64,000 nt of DNA from contig NZ_SJPG01000001.1 in the NCBI RefSeq assembly GCF_007859715.1, positions 2,816,728 to 2,880,727 on the forward strand, given 5' to 3'. The position numbers and the translations under genes were made by a program. This document shows, piece after piece, positions 47,721-57,022 of the stretch; position 1 is the first letter of the stretch, and the number at the start of each line of letters is the position of its first letter. This DNA is from Rubinisphaera italica (GTDB lineage: Bacteria > Planctomycetota > Planctomycetia > Planctomycetales > Planctomycetaceae). The notes beneath the pieces were generated by a model that was not told the origin of the DNA, did no database searches, and worked only from the letters and a program-made list of their open reading frames with translations.

Positions 47721-48137
47721 TGTTACTCCTCAAGAAAATGAATTGGAACAGAAGCTAGATTTTGGATTACCTTCAGAGAATTCGAAGATAGAATTTATTT
47801 GATCTTAACAGCACAGCCGTACATGTCAACATAATTGTGTTTATTGTTATAAAATGACCGAGTCTATGTGCGGGAATTGCACTCAGTTTTTGACGTAGCC
47901 CGTCAGGTGTCAATAACCATGCGTGAGTAATACTCTACAAATACAGACTCTAAAAATACAGACTCTAATTCATTGTGTGTCCCAAAATAATCTACTTCTC
48001 AACCAGTGGCGTACGTTGTTGTCAATAAATGACATCTGAAATTATAAACGGGAGATTCTCGAAAAACGTATTGAATACGCAAGCTGGAACAAACATCAGC
48101 TATTGAAAGATGATTGTTCTATCCACCGATATTAGGG
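47721..48137. other. Intergenic region upstream of DUF1559 gene
   Basis: About 415 A+T-rich bases. The promoter of the DUF1559-lipoprotein pair should lie in the left part. A tandem duplication of about 18 bp is visible (ATACAGACTCTA, twice in a row around 47940-47967). No gene seen. Confidence 0.4.
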
Positions 48138-48571
48138 GTTGCCAGGGAATTCAGGTGCTCAAGTCGAGCTTGGAACTGTAACCGGGATTGTGACAATCGA
48201 TGGCAAGCCGTTACCCGATGCCATTGTGGTTTTTTCACCTATTGAAAAATCGGAATCCATCTACTGGTCGCTCGGATGCGAGCGGTAAGTACGTACTGAT
48301 TTATCTCTATCTGGGAAAAGGGGCTATTGTCGGTAATCACAAAGTCGTTATCACAGCAGGAGATTGAATTGATACTACTGCCTCTGGTGCAGATGACACA
48401 CTTGCTGTCGATTTTCAACCTTCAGAAGGCTAAAGGTGCAAGTGGATTGAACCAAGATTGGACAATGACAAACAAAATGCAATTCCAGAAAAGTATAATG
48501 CTCAGTCTGAATTGTCCGCATCTGTAACTGAGGGCAGTAATACCCACGATTTTTCTCTTGAATCAAAATAA
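48138..48571 (+). pseudogene. Broken paralogue of the transthyretin-like lipoprotein
   Basis: Three pieces in two or more frames rebuild a small lipoprotein like the one at 46165-46605. The first reads ELGTVTGIVTIDGKPLPDAI (from 48166). After a frame change near 48255 comes STGRSDASGKYVLIYLYLGK, then GNHKVVITAGD and an in-frame stop (48364-48366), followed by ASGADDTLAVDFQ. The last piece, IPEKYNAQSELSASVTEGSN, ends HDFSLESK and a stop at 48569-48571. The C-terminus matches the PSKYN...FDFNLD ending of the intact paralogue. With at least two frame changes and two premature stops the gene is dead. It has no DUF1559 partner beside it now. Confidence 0.75.
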
Positions 48572-48683
48572 TTCGGGGGGCTGCAGGAAGTATGTACGGA
48601 TAACCGAAGGTGACACGTAGCTGACGATCTTGACACACTTCATTTTTAAAAAGCCAGCTTATACAGAAGGCCAATACACTTAG

Positions 48684-48798
48684 CTGACAATGCACTGAGT
48701 GTCAGCCTCCGGGGTGGCGGGAGCGATCTCGAAGTGAAGCCTTCGAATCGTTGAACTTCCGGAGGCTTCCGCAGAAGCGGAGTGCCACGCCACCCGGT
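48684..48798. repeat. Palindromic intergenic element downstream of SGNH gene
   Basis: Two hairpin units lie side by side. GCTGACA/TGTCAGC (48684-48707) is a perfect seven-base stem. It is followed by a longer element with outer arms CCGGGGTGGCG (48710) and CGCCACCCGG (48789), enclosing the hairpin CTTCCGC-AGAA-GCGGAG (48768-48783). This G+C-rich block contrasts with the A+T-rich flanks and looks like a REP-type element. It could also end transcripts of the minus-strand hydrolase gene. Confidence 0.55.
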
Positions 48799-48876
48799 TT
48801 GAGTGTTTTCCGGTTTTCATTGGGAGCGCGGTATGGATGCTAAGTTTTATTCGAGATTGTTCAAGAAGGTTCGCGA

Positions 48877-49995
48877 TCACTCTTCTAACCGAGACTTCAA
48901 CCACGAATAAATACTCACCCCGATTTGCTGGTAACCGATATTGTTGGGATGGACGCCATTGTTCACGGGGTAGCCATTGACAATATCCAGGTTTAATTCG
49001 GTGGGGACGAGGAACAGGTTTTCTTTTTCACAGCCTGCGTATTTTTCGATTTGCCTTTGTACTAACCGGTGCTGAATTTTCTTCCAACCCCAACGACTAT
49101 AGCGATCCTTGTAGTTGGCAAAAAATGCTTTCTGACGAGAATTCCCGGGTGTGGTCAAACAAATTCCCACCTCTGCCTGTGGCACGGCAGCTTGCAGCTC
49201 TTTGATGAAGAGATCAGCCTGGGTGAACATGCCATCGATTTTTTCATCTATGGCGTCCTGATTCGCAGAAAAACAATCGTTGATACCCAGCATAATGACG
49301 ACCGTGTCTGGCGTGTTGCCGTTGAATTCTTCTTTGAAGTAGCGTTTGAAATCGAGGCCCGGCTTGCCGTCCTTGTCTAGATACACGAATGGGCTGCTGC
49401 GTTTACTATGGGTACCATCTGGATTTGGCTCGTACTGCGAGACGAACCGTTGCCAAGTCCAGCCACCGTAACCTTCATGAGCGACGCCCGCGGCGGCTGA
49501 TTTCGGTTTGTGCGTGCCCAGCATTTGCCATTCCGGATTTCCGGGTGTTGAGAGGAGCCGGGCGATTTCGTTGGAGTATGCGGTTGCGTGTGTTAAGCTG
49601 TCACCGATAATTAACAACCGAAAGGTGTCGCGATTGGAACCGGAATTAGCCGCTGAAACATGTAGGATTGTTTTCGCTGTTCCCAGGATCGTCCCGTTGG
49701 CGTCAGTCACTTTGACCGATAAAGGATGCTGGCCAACATCAGACGGTGTCGGCGTGATGGTCCAGCGAGTCTGCTCGGCAGTACCGATTTCACAACGGAC
49801 TTCAAACCGATATTTTTCTGGTGTTTCAGTCAGCACAATGTTGTCATAGTAGATATTCATCTCCACGCCGGGCACCGCGTAAAACGTGGGCGGTAACGTC
49901 AGCTGTAGAGAACTTGTATTGTCTGCTGCGGCTGCGGGGAACGCTGACAGCATCAAGAGGAGTGTTAAAAGGGTCAGCAATCGGGGGGAGTTCAT
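48877..49995 (-). CDS. SGNH/GDSL-type esterase
   Basis: A 372-residue exported hydrolase. The signal peptide (MNSPRLLTLLTLLLMLSAFP) is followed by a beta-rich N-terminal domain (about residues 25-120) and an SGNH domain: block I LLIIGDSLTHAT with the nucleophile Ser (about residue 138), a Gly block, and block III VIMLGINDCFS with the oxyanion Asn. In block V the sequence is NNGVHPNNIGYQQIG, with Asn where the Asp of the usual DxxH is found; the His is kept. Substrate is unknown; planctomycete members often act on acetylated polysaccharides. The start at ATG 49995 is preferred over GTG 50004. It is divergent from a glycosidase-like gene, which fits glycan use. Confidence 0.85.
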   Translation of the reverse strand: MNSPRLLTLLTLLLMLSAFPAAAADNTSSLQLTLPPTFYAVPGVEMNIYYDNIVLTETPEKYRFEVRCEIGTAEQTRWTITPTPSDVGQHPLSVKVTDANGTILGTAKTILHVSAANSGSNRDTFRLLIIGDSLTHATAYSNEIARLLSTPGNPEWQMLGTHKPKSAAAGVAHEGYGGWTWQRFVSQYEPNPDGTHSKRSSPFVYLDKDGKPGLDFKRYFKEEFNGNTPDTVVIMLGINDCFSANQDAIDEKIDGMFTQADLFIKELQAAVPQAEVGICLTTPGNSRQKAFFANYKDRYSRWGWKKIQHRLVQRQIEKYAGCEKENLFLVPTELNLDIVNGYPVNNGVHPNNIGYQQIGVSIYSWLKSRLEE

Positions 49996-50004
49996 TTTTT
50001 GCAC

Positions 50005-50483
50005 GGAACACTCACTCTGGTATTAGCCGGGATTTCCCATTCGTGTTGAGCCTGAAACCTCTCCAGGCATAGTCCGATTCCTATCCTAACACCGCCCTCC
50101 CCCTCCAGTACAACGAATGCGACCTGGTATCCAAATTACGATAGAAAGAAAATCGCAAAGTTGATGAGAATTTCCAGCTTGGTGTTAGAGGCTTAGACGC
50201 CAGGAATTTCGCATTTTTAGCGAGGAGGCAATGCTGTATTCGTTTTGGAATGTGTCCTGTTAGTCTCTGCAATGTTCTTGCTCTGTCTAAACTTTCGTGC
50301 TTATGATCGCATAACATGGCTTATGGGACTATCTTCATTATTATTTGCCTGGTTTCGAGCGTATCGAGTCTTTGCATATCGACTTCATTGAAGCGTCATC
50401 ATAAAAGATTCGTTCATGATGACCGACATTGAGCGAGAGTTTCAAGTGTGGTGGATGGCATCTCTGAATAGAAATTTGACCCT
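50005..50483. other. Divergent intergenic region
   Basis: About 480 bp between the esterase and glycosidase-like genes; promoters for both should be here. I see no gene or clear repeat. Confidence 0.35.
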
Positions 50484-51419
50484 ATGAAATACCGATTCAC
50501 AGTAACTAATTTACTTGTCCTGGCGGCCCTCCTGTTTGTCTTGGATTCGTCGAACTTAGCGGCCGACGAGTTGTTTCCCGATGAATTGGTGCATTTCAAT
50601 CCGTATCAGAAGAATCCAGTTTTTGCGGGAACCGCAGCTGATACATGGGACAATAAAATCCGCGAGCGTGGCTGCATCCTGCGGCATGGTGGAATGTGGC
50701 ATTTATGGTACACCGGCTATAACGACGAGCGAGCCGATACGAAGATGCTCGGCTATGCAACCTCACCGGATGGCCTGACATGGAAGCGGCATGCAGAAAA
50801 TCCGATCTTTGACAAAGTGTGGACCGAAGATGTCCAGGTCGTGCATCACGACGACACGTTTTACATGGTTGCTGAAGGCTTAGGCGACATTCCACACATG
50901 TTGACTTCTCCAGACGGGATCCACTGGACTGAGCGTGGCAAGCTTGATGTTAGAAATACCGACGGTTCCCCATTGACACCGGGCCCTTATGGCACGCCGA
51001 CATTGTGGATCGAAGGGGACACTTGGTATCTGTTTTACGAGCGCGGAGACCGCGGCGTCTGGCTGGCAAAATCGACGGATCGTAAAACTTGGAAGAACGT
51101 CCAGGATTCCCCTGTCATCGACCGAGGCCCTGACGAGTACGATCGTCATGCTGTCGCTTTGAATCAAGTCATTCGCTACCGTGGTCGTTACTACGGTGTT
51201 TATCACGGCAATGGAGATCCGAATTGGAAAGGGCCCTGGACGACCTGTCTTGCCGTGTCGGATGATCTTGTGAACTGGAAAATATACCCCGGCAACCCGA
51301 TCATCGGAACCAACAACTCAAGCGGTCAAATGGTTCACGATGGCGAGCAGTATCGGCTCTATACTATGCACCCCGACGTTCGAGTCTATCTCCCGCAGGA
51401 CGCGATTTCAGATGAGTAG
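50484..51419 (+). CDS. Secreted GH43/GH32-like five-bladed beta-propeller glycosidase
   Basis: A 311-residue protein with a signal peptide (MKYRFTVTNLLVLAALLFVL...LAAD). The mature protein is built of repeated blades with the W-HLWYTG, SPDGLTWKRH, SPDGIHWTE and WYLFYERGD motifs seen in the GH43/GH32/GH130-type superfamily. Candidate acidic residues include Glu in VWTEDVQVV and the Glu of LFYERGD, but I cannot name the catalytic set. Substrate is unknown. It is divergent from the SGNH esterase gene, so the pair may process the same glycan. A large palindromic repeat follows the stop. Confidence 0.8.
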   Translation: MKYRFTVTNLLVLAALLFVLDSSNLAADELFPDELVHFNPYQKNPVFAGTAADTWDNKIRERGCILRHGGMWHLWYTGYNDERADTKMLGYATSPDGLTWKRHAENPIFDKVWTEDVQVVHHDDTFYMVAEGLGDIPHMLTSPDGIHWTERGKLDVRNTDGSPLTPGPYGTPTLWIEGDTWYLFYERGDRGVWLAKSTDRKTWKNVQDSPVIDRGPDEYDRHAVALNQVIRYRGRYYGVYHGNGDPNWKGPWTTCLAVSDDLVNWKIYPGNPIIGTNNSSGQMVHDGEQYRLYTMHPDVRVYLPQDAISDE

Positions 51420-51441
51420 TTAGCACGCACGTAACTTCCTC

Positions 51442-51569
51442 GTTCCCAAGGTCCTCCATCTGAACGCGAGCTCTCGAAGCTCTGCTTCGTTTTCACGGGC
51501 TTTCGATCCCACAATCACTTGAAGCAGAGCTTCAACCCCAAACTTGTTCCCAGGGAGGACCTTGGGAAC
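51442..51569. repeat. Nested palindromic repeat element
   Basis: Perfect 16-bp outer arms GTTCCCAAGGTCCTCC (51442-51457) and its reverse complement (51554-51569) enclose perfect 13-bp inner arms GAAGCTCTGCTTC (51476-51488) and GAAGCAGAGCTTC (51521-51533). The left outer arm also occurs at 32906. It lies between convergent genes and may serve as a two-way terminator. Confidence 0.75.
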
Positions 51570-51594
51570 ATGTTGAATAACCACTCCTTACACC

Positions 51595-53652
51595 TTATTC
51601 TTTATCCGCTTGGTAGGTCACTTTGTTCACGTCGACTCGGAGTTCTTCGAGTCGTTTGGCAACTTCTTCGGGGATCTCAGCCTGGTAGCGACCGCCAATC
51701 TGATCCGCCAGGAAGGCTTCGATTTCAGCATACATGGCCATCCGATTGACCGGTTTGGCAAAGCCGTGTCCTTCGTCGTCTGCCAACAGGTAGCTGACTT
51801 CGTGTCCCCGATCCCGCAATGCAATCGCGATCTGATCGGCCTCAGCTTGTTTCACTCTCGGGTCATTGGCTCCTTGCACGATTAACAGAGGTTTCGTAAT
51901 TTTATCGGCACTGAAGAGTGGACTCGCTTCCCGGATTCGCTTCTTGCCTTCTTCCGTGTTTGGGTCGCCAACCATTCCATGCAGGAAGGCGCGTCCTGCT
52001 TCCCAGTAAGGAGGAATCGAATCAAGCAACGTCGAGATATTGCTGGGGCCAACGATATCGACACCACAGGCGTAAAGGTCGGGAGTGAATGCGAGTCCGG
52101 CCAGAGTCGCATAGCCTCCATAGCTTCCCCCCATAATCGCGACTCGATCTTTATCGGCAATGCCTTCATCAATCAGGTACTTCACTCCCCAGGTAATGTC
52201 ATCCTGCATCAACTTGCCCCACTGCAGGTCGCCGGCGTTGAGAAACTTTTTGCCGTATCCACCGCTCGCACGAAAATTGGGCTGTAGAACCGCGTAGCCT
52301 CGGTTGGCCAGAAATTGAACCAGAGGGTTGTAGCCCCACGAATCACGAGGCCCCTTGGGGCCGCCATGCACGAGAATCACAACTGGAAGATTCTTCGCTT
52401 CCATGCCAACGGGAATAGTCAAGTAACCAGGAATTTCCAGGCCATCGCTGCTCGTGTAGCGAATCGACTTCATCGGAGCCAAATAATCTTCGACTTCTTT
52501 AAGTTCTGGCCGGGGCGTGTATTGAAAAATTAGTTCATGCTTTTGAGCATCGAAGTACCAGGCTTCGGCTGCGTACTTGTCGCCGTGTACAGCAATTAAG
52601 AACTTGCTGTAGTCTTCGGTCGCGCTTTGAAAGGCGATTTCTCTCCCGGGAAATTTCTCCTGTAAAAACTTGTAGTTTGCTTCCCAGGTTTTGTCCCGCC
52701 AGTAGTATCGCGTCTTATCATCGGTGTAGGACGTCGAGATAATCTTGCGTGTGTTATGATCCATTTGCAAACCGCCGAAATCGACTCGTTCCTCTGGATC
52801 GCTTTCCAAAAATTCCAACTCTTTGGTCTCTGGGTTCAACTTATACAAAGTCTGAAGATCCAGGTCTCCCTTATTGGTCACCAGATAGATGTTCTCGTTT
52901 TTCGCATCCCAACCACTCACTCCAGCATTCTCAGTGACGGAAGTCTCGTAGATGGGAACCAGTTTGTCGTTGTCCTTACGCAGTAATGTCGTATTACCTG
53001 CAGGGTCGGTTCGGCTGAGTAAACGAAGATTGTCGTCCCAGTCAAATTCATAGCCGGTAATGCGATCTTCATTCTGATAGACCATTGTCAATTCGCCTGT
53101 AGAAATCTTGAGCTTGTAAAGATCGTGCCATGCCTTGTCACGATCATTCAGCCCCACCCAGAGCAAATCGGGATTGTTCTCACTGGCGTGAACGATCCGA
53201 GCGGAGACATCCTTGAGCGGCGTCAAATTTCGCGAGTCTGGCGTTTCCTTGCTCTCCGCAGGTTTCGCATTGGGATCGACCGCAAACAGATTGATATTTT
53301 CGTCGCCATTCGAATCTTTGACGAACAGAATATACTTACCGTCTTCCGTCCAGGCATATCCACGCAAAGGCCGTTTGCTATCGGTCAGCGGTCGCGCTTG
53401 ATCAAAAGGCTCCGCAAACTCTTTTACCCACACATTCATGATGCCCTGATACGGTTTCATGAACGAAATGAACTTGCCGTCTGGACTTAGCTTACCGCTG
53501 GAAATCTCCGGATTTCCAAAAAAGAGCTCCCGATCCAACAACGGCGAACCGGCTTGGGTTTTGATTTTAGTTCCTTGAGAATAGGCCAGGTTTGAGAACA
53601 TGCCGATAGCCAATGGGATCGTCATCAGCTTGATGGTAAATGCGTTTATCAT
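51595..53652 (-). CDS. Prolyl-oligopeptidase family (S9) exported peptidase
   Basis: A 685-residue protein. The signal peptide is [17 protein letters not shown] within the first 27 residues. Residues 50-390 form a beta-propeller ([20 protein letters not shown] is typical). The alpha/beta-hydrolase domain (about 400-660) has [17 protein letters not shown] for the oxyanion region, the nucleophile elbow [13 protein letters not shown], the Asp in [15 protein letters not shown], and the His in DEGHGFAKP. This is the S9C/DPP-like group, which releases short peptides. It should act in the periplasm or outside the cell. It stands alone on its strand and converges with the glycosidase-like gene. Confidence 0.93.
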   Translation of the reverse strand: MINAFTIKLMTIPLAIGMFSNLAYSQGTKIKTQAGSPLLDRELFFGNPEISSGKLSPDGKFISFMKPYQGIMNVWVKEFAEPFDQARPLTDSKRPLRGYAWTEDGKYILFVKDSNGDENINLFAVDPNAKPAESKETPDSRNLTPLKDVSARIVHASENNPDLLWVGLNDRDKAWHDLYKLKISTGELTMVYQNEDRITGYEFDWDDNLRLLSRTDPAGNTTLLRKDNDKLVPIYETSVTENAGVSGWDAKNENIYLVTNKGDLDLQTLYKLNPETKELEFLESDPEERVDFGGLQMDHNTRKIISTSYTDDKTRYYWRDKTWEANYKFLQEKFPGREIAFQSATEDYSKFLIAVHGDKYAAEAWYFDAQKHELIFQYTPRPELKEVEDYLAPMKSIRYTSSDGLEIPGYLTIPVGMEAKNLPVVILVHGGPKGPRDSWGYNPLVQFLANRGYAVLQPNFRASGGYGKKFLNAGDLQWGKLMQDDITWGVKYLIDEGIADKDRVAIMGGSYGGYATLAGLAFTPDLYACGVDIVGPSNISTLLDSIPPYWEAGRAFLHGMVGDPNTEEGKKRIREASPLFSADKITKPLLIVQGANDPRVKQAEADQIAIALRDRGHEVSYLLADDEGHGFAKPVNRMAMYAEIEAFLADQIGGRYQAEIPEEVAKRLEELRVDVNKVTYQADKE

Positions 53653-54117
53653 CGAAAACCTTATAGGAATGAGAGGAAGTAAGTTAAAAGTGCGGCCCTG
53701 GCGGGTCCATCCAACAAAATGTCAAGGCGCCGGTGGCCCCTACAGTTCTCGGGCAATTACAAATCAGAGAGATGTAAAACTCAAGGTTGGTTACTAATAG
53801 GCATTTTACGGTGAATCGCTCGTTTTTGTAAACTCTCCCATTGTGATACAAGCGACAGCGTGTGTATTCCGTACTTTGCCTCAAAATTGATTGCCCCTCG
53901 CAACTCAATCCGTACCCGGTCAAAAACGACGTCAATTGTTGAAAACAGATGGATGACTCCGCTACGTCCACCTGGCTTTCGTATTACAAAGTGCGGAATG
54001 CAACCAAAGCCCCTGAAAACTCGGACGTCTGTTCGTTGCTTTTAAACGAGCTTCCGGTAATCCTAATAACACCAGAAATTGCCATTCCTTTGACGTATTT
54101 TTGATTAAGAACAACGC
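53653..54117. other. Divergent intergenic region
   Basis: About 465 bp between the S9 peptidase and the PVC-type dehydrogenase genes. I see no supported gene, RNA or repeat. Confidence 0.35.
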
Positions 54118-56772
54118 ATGGTCAGACAATCAGTCCCATTTTTGATTTGCATCATTTATTTGAATGTTCGGCTGGGAGCAGCTGAACCCGCCCCGCAGGT
54201 CTCAGCAACACAACCGGGTGTTCGCCTGACGCTCGTCGCTGAACATCCCGATTTGGCAACACCGACCGGCATCGATGTCGATGACAAAGGTCGGGTATGG
54301 GTGGTCGCAACGCACACCCATATGCGGCCAGATGACTATGAGGGACCATCGCATGATGAAATTCTGGTATTTGACACATCGCAAGTTCAAACATCACAAC
54401 GGCAGGTCTTCTACAACTCAACGACTGCCACAATGGATTTAGAACTTGGAGCCGATGGCTGGGTGTATCTGGCAGAACGTGATCGCATTCTACGAATAAA
54501 AGATCTGGATGGAAATGGGACCGCTGACGTCGAAGAAGAGCTTGTTGTGTTGACGACCGAAGCCGACTATCCGCACAACGGGTTGTCGGGGCTGTCCTGG
54601 CATCCCGATGGCGATCTTGTGTTTGGACTCGGTGAGAATTTTGCCACACCGTGGACACTCGCTGGCACGGATGGTCCTGCGATTCATGGTGCAGCTCAAG
54701 GAGGAATCTTTCGTTGTTCGGCAGATGGAAAAAACCTTCGCTGGATCGCCCAAGGACTATGGAATCCGTTTGGGACTTGCGTGCGTGAGGATGGTGAGAT
54801 CTTCGCTGCGGACAATGATCCGGGTGAGCGACCACCGTGCCGCTTACTGCATATCATTGAAGGCGGAGAATATGGGTACCGGCGGCAGTATGGCCCCGAA
54901 TCCCATCACCCTTTCGTTTGCTGGAATGGAGAATTGCCGGGAACCTTGCCCATGGTTCACCCGACAGGCGAGGCTCCTTGTGGTGTCGTCCCACTGGGCC
55001 GAGGCTTGCTGGTTCCTTCATGGGGTGATCATCGTATTGATTTTTTACAGCTTCACCCAAAAGGGGCCAGCTTCACAGCTGAACTGACAACGATTGCCAA
55101 GGGAGGACGTTACTTTCGCCCAACCTGTATCGCGCAAGATCCCAACGTGGGCGGAAGTAAACGGACTTGGTATCTGGCGGACTGGGTCGATGGGCGATAC
55201 AACGCTCATGGCTTCGGACGCTTGTGGAAGCTGGAGATCGACTTGAATCAAGCCGACTGGGTCGGTCCGCTCAGTATCGAGCCACCAACGAAGGCAGCAC
55301 AACGAGCAGCCAATTTGCGCAGCGGCAAGACCTTATTAGCCAGAGAAGAACTGCTTCAGCTTGCAGGCGACAAGGATTCATTTTTGGCACGCTCGGCGCT
55401 CGTGGCATTGTCGCGGACTGCCAACCAGTGGGAGATCAAGGATGTTCTTGAATGGTCTGCCGAGGATCGAGTGCAGGCCACGATGGCACTCGAATTTTGC
55501 CAGGCAGACTCGAATAAATGGCTACCACTTTTCTTAAAAGACAAGAATCAAGCAGTCCGTTTTCAGGCACTGCGGTGGATTGCCAATTCAGACCTCAAGG
55601 CGTTTCTTCCAAATGTCGAAACGCTGTTGAACGGGAGTGAGATCAGCTTCACCTCTTTCGAAGCGGCGATGGCGACATGGAACACACTCCAAGGAAAACC
55701 AGAAGCTGGAATACGAGATGTTGATGTGTTGCTGGCACGTGTTCAGGACAAAAGCAAAACACCACGACTGCGTGCATATGCGTTGCGGTTGTTGCCTGCG
55801 CAATCATCTGCCGCAGGTGAAGCCGACAGCTTGCCAGCCAAAAAGTTTCCCAATGGCCTCACACTCCAATTACTAAGTGAACTCCACGCCGTGAATCACG
55901 AAGAACTTTCGCTGGAAGTGACGCGTGCGGCAGCAGGAAATCCGCAAGTCGCCCAAGAGTTATTATTGGAGATCGCGAACAATCAGGATCATTCCGCCAA
56001 ATTACGAGCCGAGGCCATCGCAGGGTTAGCGGCCATCGCAGCATCTCATTTGAAAACGTTACTCAAACTGACAAAAGACGAACAACGTGTCGTGCGCGAG
56101 GAAGCACTTCGTTCCTTACGATCAATCCCACTTTCAGCAGAACAGAAAGAGGAGTTACTAGAACTGACGAAACGATATCCTGAGTCGTATGACCAGATCG
56201 TAGTGGTGTTGGAACCTGAATCCCTGAAATCCGATCGTCCTGCTTTCACCGACACCAAGGCCTGGTTGCAACTTCTTGAACAAGTGCAAAGTCCAGCGGA
56301 CATTGAAAATGGAAGCCGGGTTTTTCATCATACACAGTTGGGGACTTGCTCCCATTGCCATCGACATAACGGACGAGGGAATACGGTTGGCCCTGATCTG
56401 ACATTACAGAGCCAGCGTGCCTCTCGCGAAGCTTTGTTGATGTCGATCCTCGAACCGAATCGCGAGATCGCTCCCGAATTCCAACCACGTACTCTCTTGT
56501 TGAAGGATGGTCGAATCTTCACGGGGATTCGCCTCCGTTCCTACACCAAGGAACAGATCCGTGATGCACACGGTCAAACTCGGACCTTCGACAAGGGAGA
56601 TGTTGAATTGATCAGAGATTCAAACGTTTCGTTCATGCCAGCTGGTCTGGTCAATACCTTGACGAATCGCGAGATTCGAGATTTGCTTGAATTTTTATTG
56701 AACAACGACGACTCCGATGCTCATTTGAACAAACGGGATGTCAATTCGATTAAGACCTCGAAAAACTATTGA
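54118..56772 (+). CDS. PVC-type membrane-bound dehydrogenase with HEAT-like repeats and a CxxCH heme domain
   Basis: An 884-residue exported protein. A signal peptide is followed by an N-terminal NHL/glucose-dehydrogenase-like beta-propeller (about 25-390; GIDVDDKGRVWVVATHTHM, LDGNGTADVEEELVV, GDHRIDFLQLHP). HEAT-like helical repeats fill about 400-720. The C-terminal PVC heme domain has one CxxCH (TCSHCHRHNGRG, about residue 744), VGPDLT, and the later LEPNREIAPEF and LLKDGRIFTGI segments. This architecture is highly expanded in planctomycetes and thought to oxidise sugars, passing electrons to its own heme c; the substrate is unknown. Confidence 0.92.
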   Translation: MVRQSVPFLICIIYLNVRLGAAEPAPQVSATQPGVRLTLVAEHPDLATPTGIDVDDKGRVWVVATHTHMRPDDYEGPSHDEILVFDTSQVQTSQRQVFYNSTTATMDLELGADGWVYLAERDRILRIKDLDGNGTADVEEELVVLTTEADYPHNGLSGLSWHPDGDLVFGLGENFATPWTLAGTDGPAIHGAAQGGIFRCSADGKNLRWIAQGLWNPFGTCVREDGEIFAADNDPGERPPCRLLHIIEGGEYGYRRQYGPESHHPFVCWNGELPGTLPMVHPTGEAPCGVVPLGRGLLVPSWGDHRIDFLQLHPKGASFTAELTTIAKGGRYFRPTCIAQDPNVGGSKRTWYLADWVDGRYNAHGFGRLWKLEIDLNQADWVGPLSIEPPTKAAQRAANLRSGKTLLAREELLQLAGDKDSFLARSALVALSRTANQWEIKDVLEWSAEDRVQATMALEFCQADSNKWLPLFLKDKNQAVRFQALRWIANSDLKAFLPNVETLLNGSEISFTSFEAAMATWNTLQGKPEAGIRDVDVLLARVQDKSKTPRLRAYALRLLPAQSSAAGEADSLPAKKFPNGLTLQLLSELHAVNHEELSLEVTRAAAGNPQVAQELLLEIANNQDHSAKLRAEAIAGLAAIAASHLKTLLKLTKDEQRVVREEALRSLRSIPLSAEQKEELLELTKRYPESYDQIVVVLEPESLKSDRPAFTDTKAWLQLLEQVQSPADIENGSRVFHHTQLGTCSHCHRHNGRGNTVGPDLTLQSQRASREALLMSILEPNREIAPEFQPRTLLLKDGRIFTGIRLRSYTKEQIRDAHGQTRTFDKGDVELIRDSNVSFMPAGLVNTLTNREIRDLLEFLLNNDDSDAHLNKRDVNSIKTSKNY

Positions 56773-56887
56773 AAACTGGTAAACCGAAGTCTCAGCCAGT
56801 TCCATTTTGTTGTCTGAAAATAGCCTGTCTTTCGATTCCGCAGACGAACTTACGGGTGGGTCTTTCCAACACATATTACATTTGCAG

Positions 56888-56994
56888 TTTAGACCATTTT
56901 CTAATGGTAACTGCAGCGCAAGAACACCAAATGTCCCAAAAGCATGTGTATGCTCCTGCTGAACGCTGCAGGTATTTTTTGAACATGCTCTAGA
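56888..56994. repeat. MITE-like palindromic repeat, copy 3
   Basis: About 107 bp with imperfect terminal inverted repeats (TTTAGACCATTTTC and GAACATGCTCTAGAA), inner arms CTGCAGCG (56911) and CGCTGCAG (56964), and a GCATGTGTATGC centre, so the whole unit can fold into one long hairpin. It aligns along its length with copy 1, eleven kb away. It lies about 30 bp upstream of the radical SAM gene start and may influence its expression. Confidence 0.7.
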
Positions 56995-57022
56995 ATCACC
57001 TCATTTTGGGGACCAACATTTT

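Noticed and set aside
53684..53971. Minus-strand frame of 95 codons upstream of the S9 peptidase
   Set aside because: No motif, no ribosome site, and it covers the peptidase promoter region.
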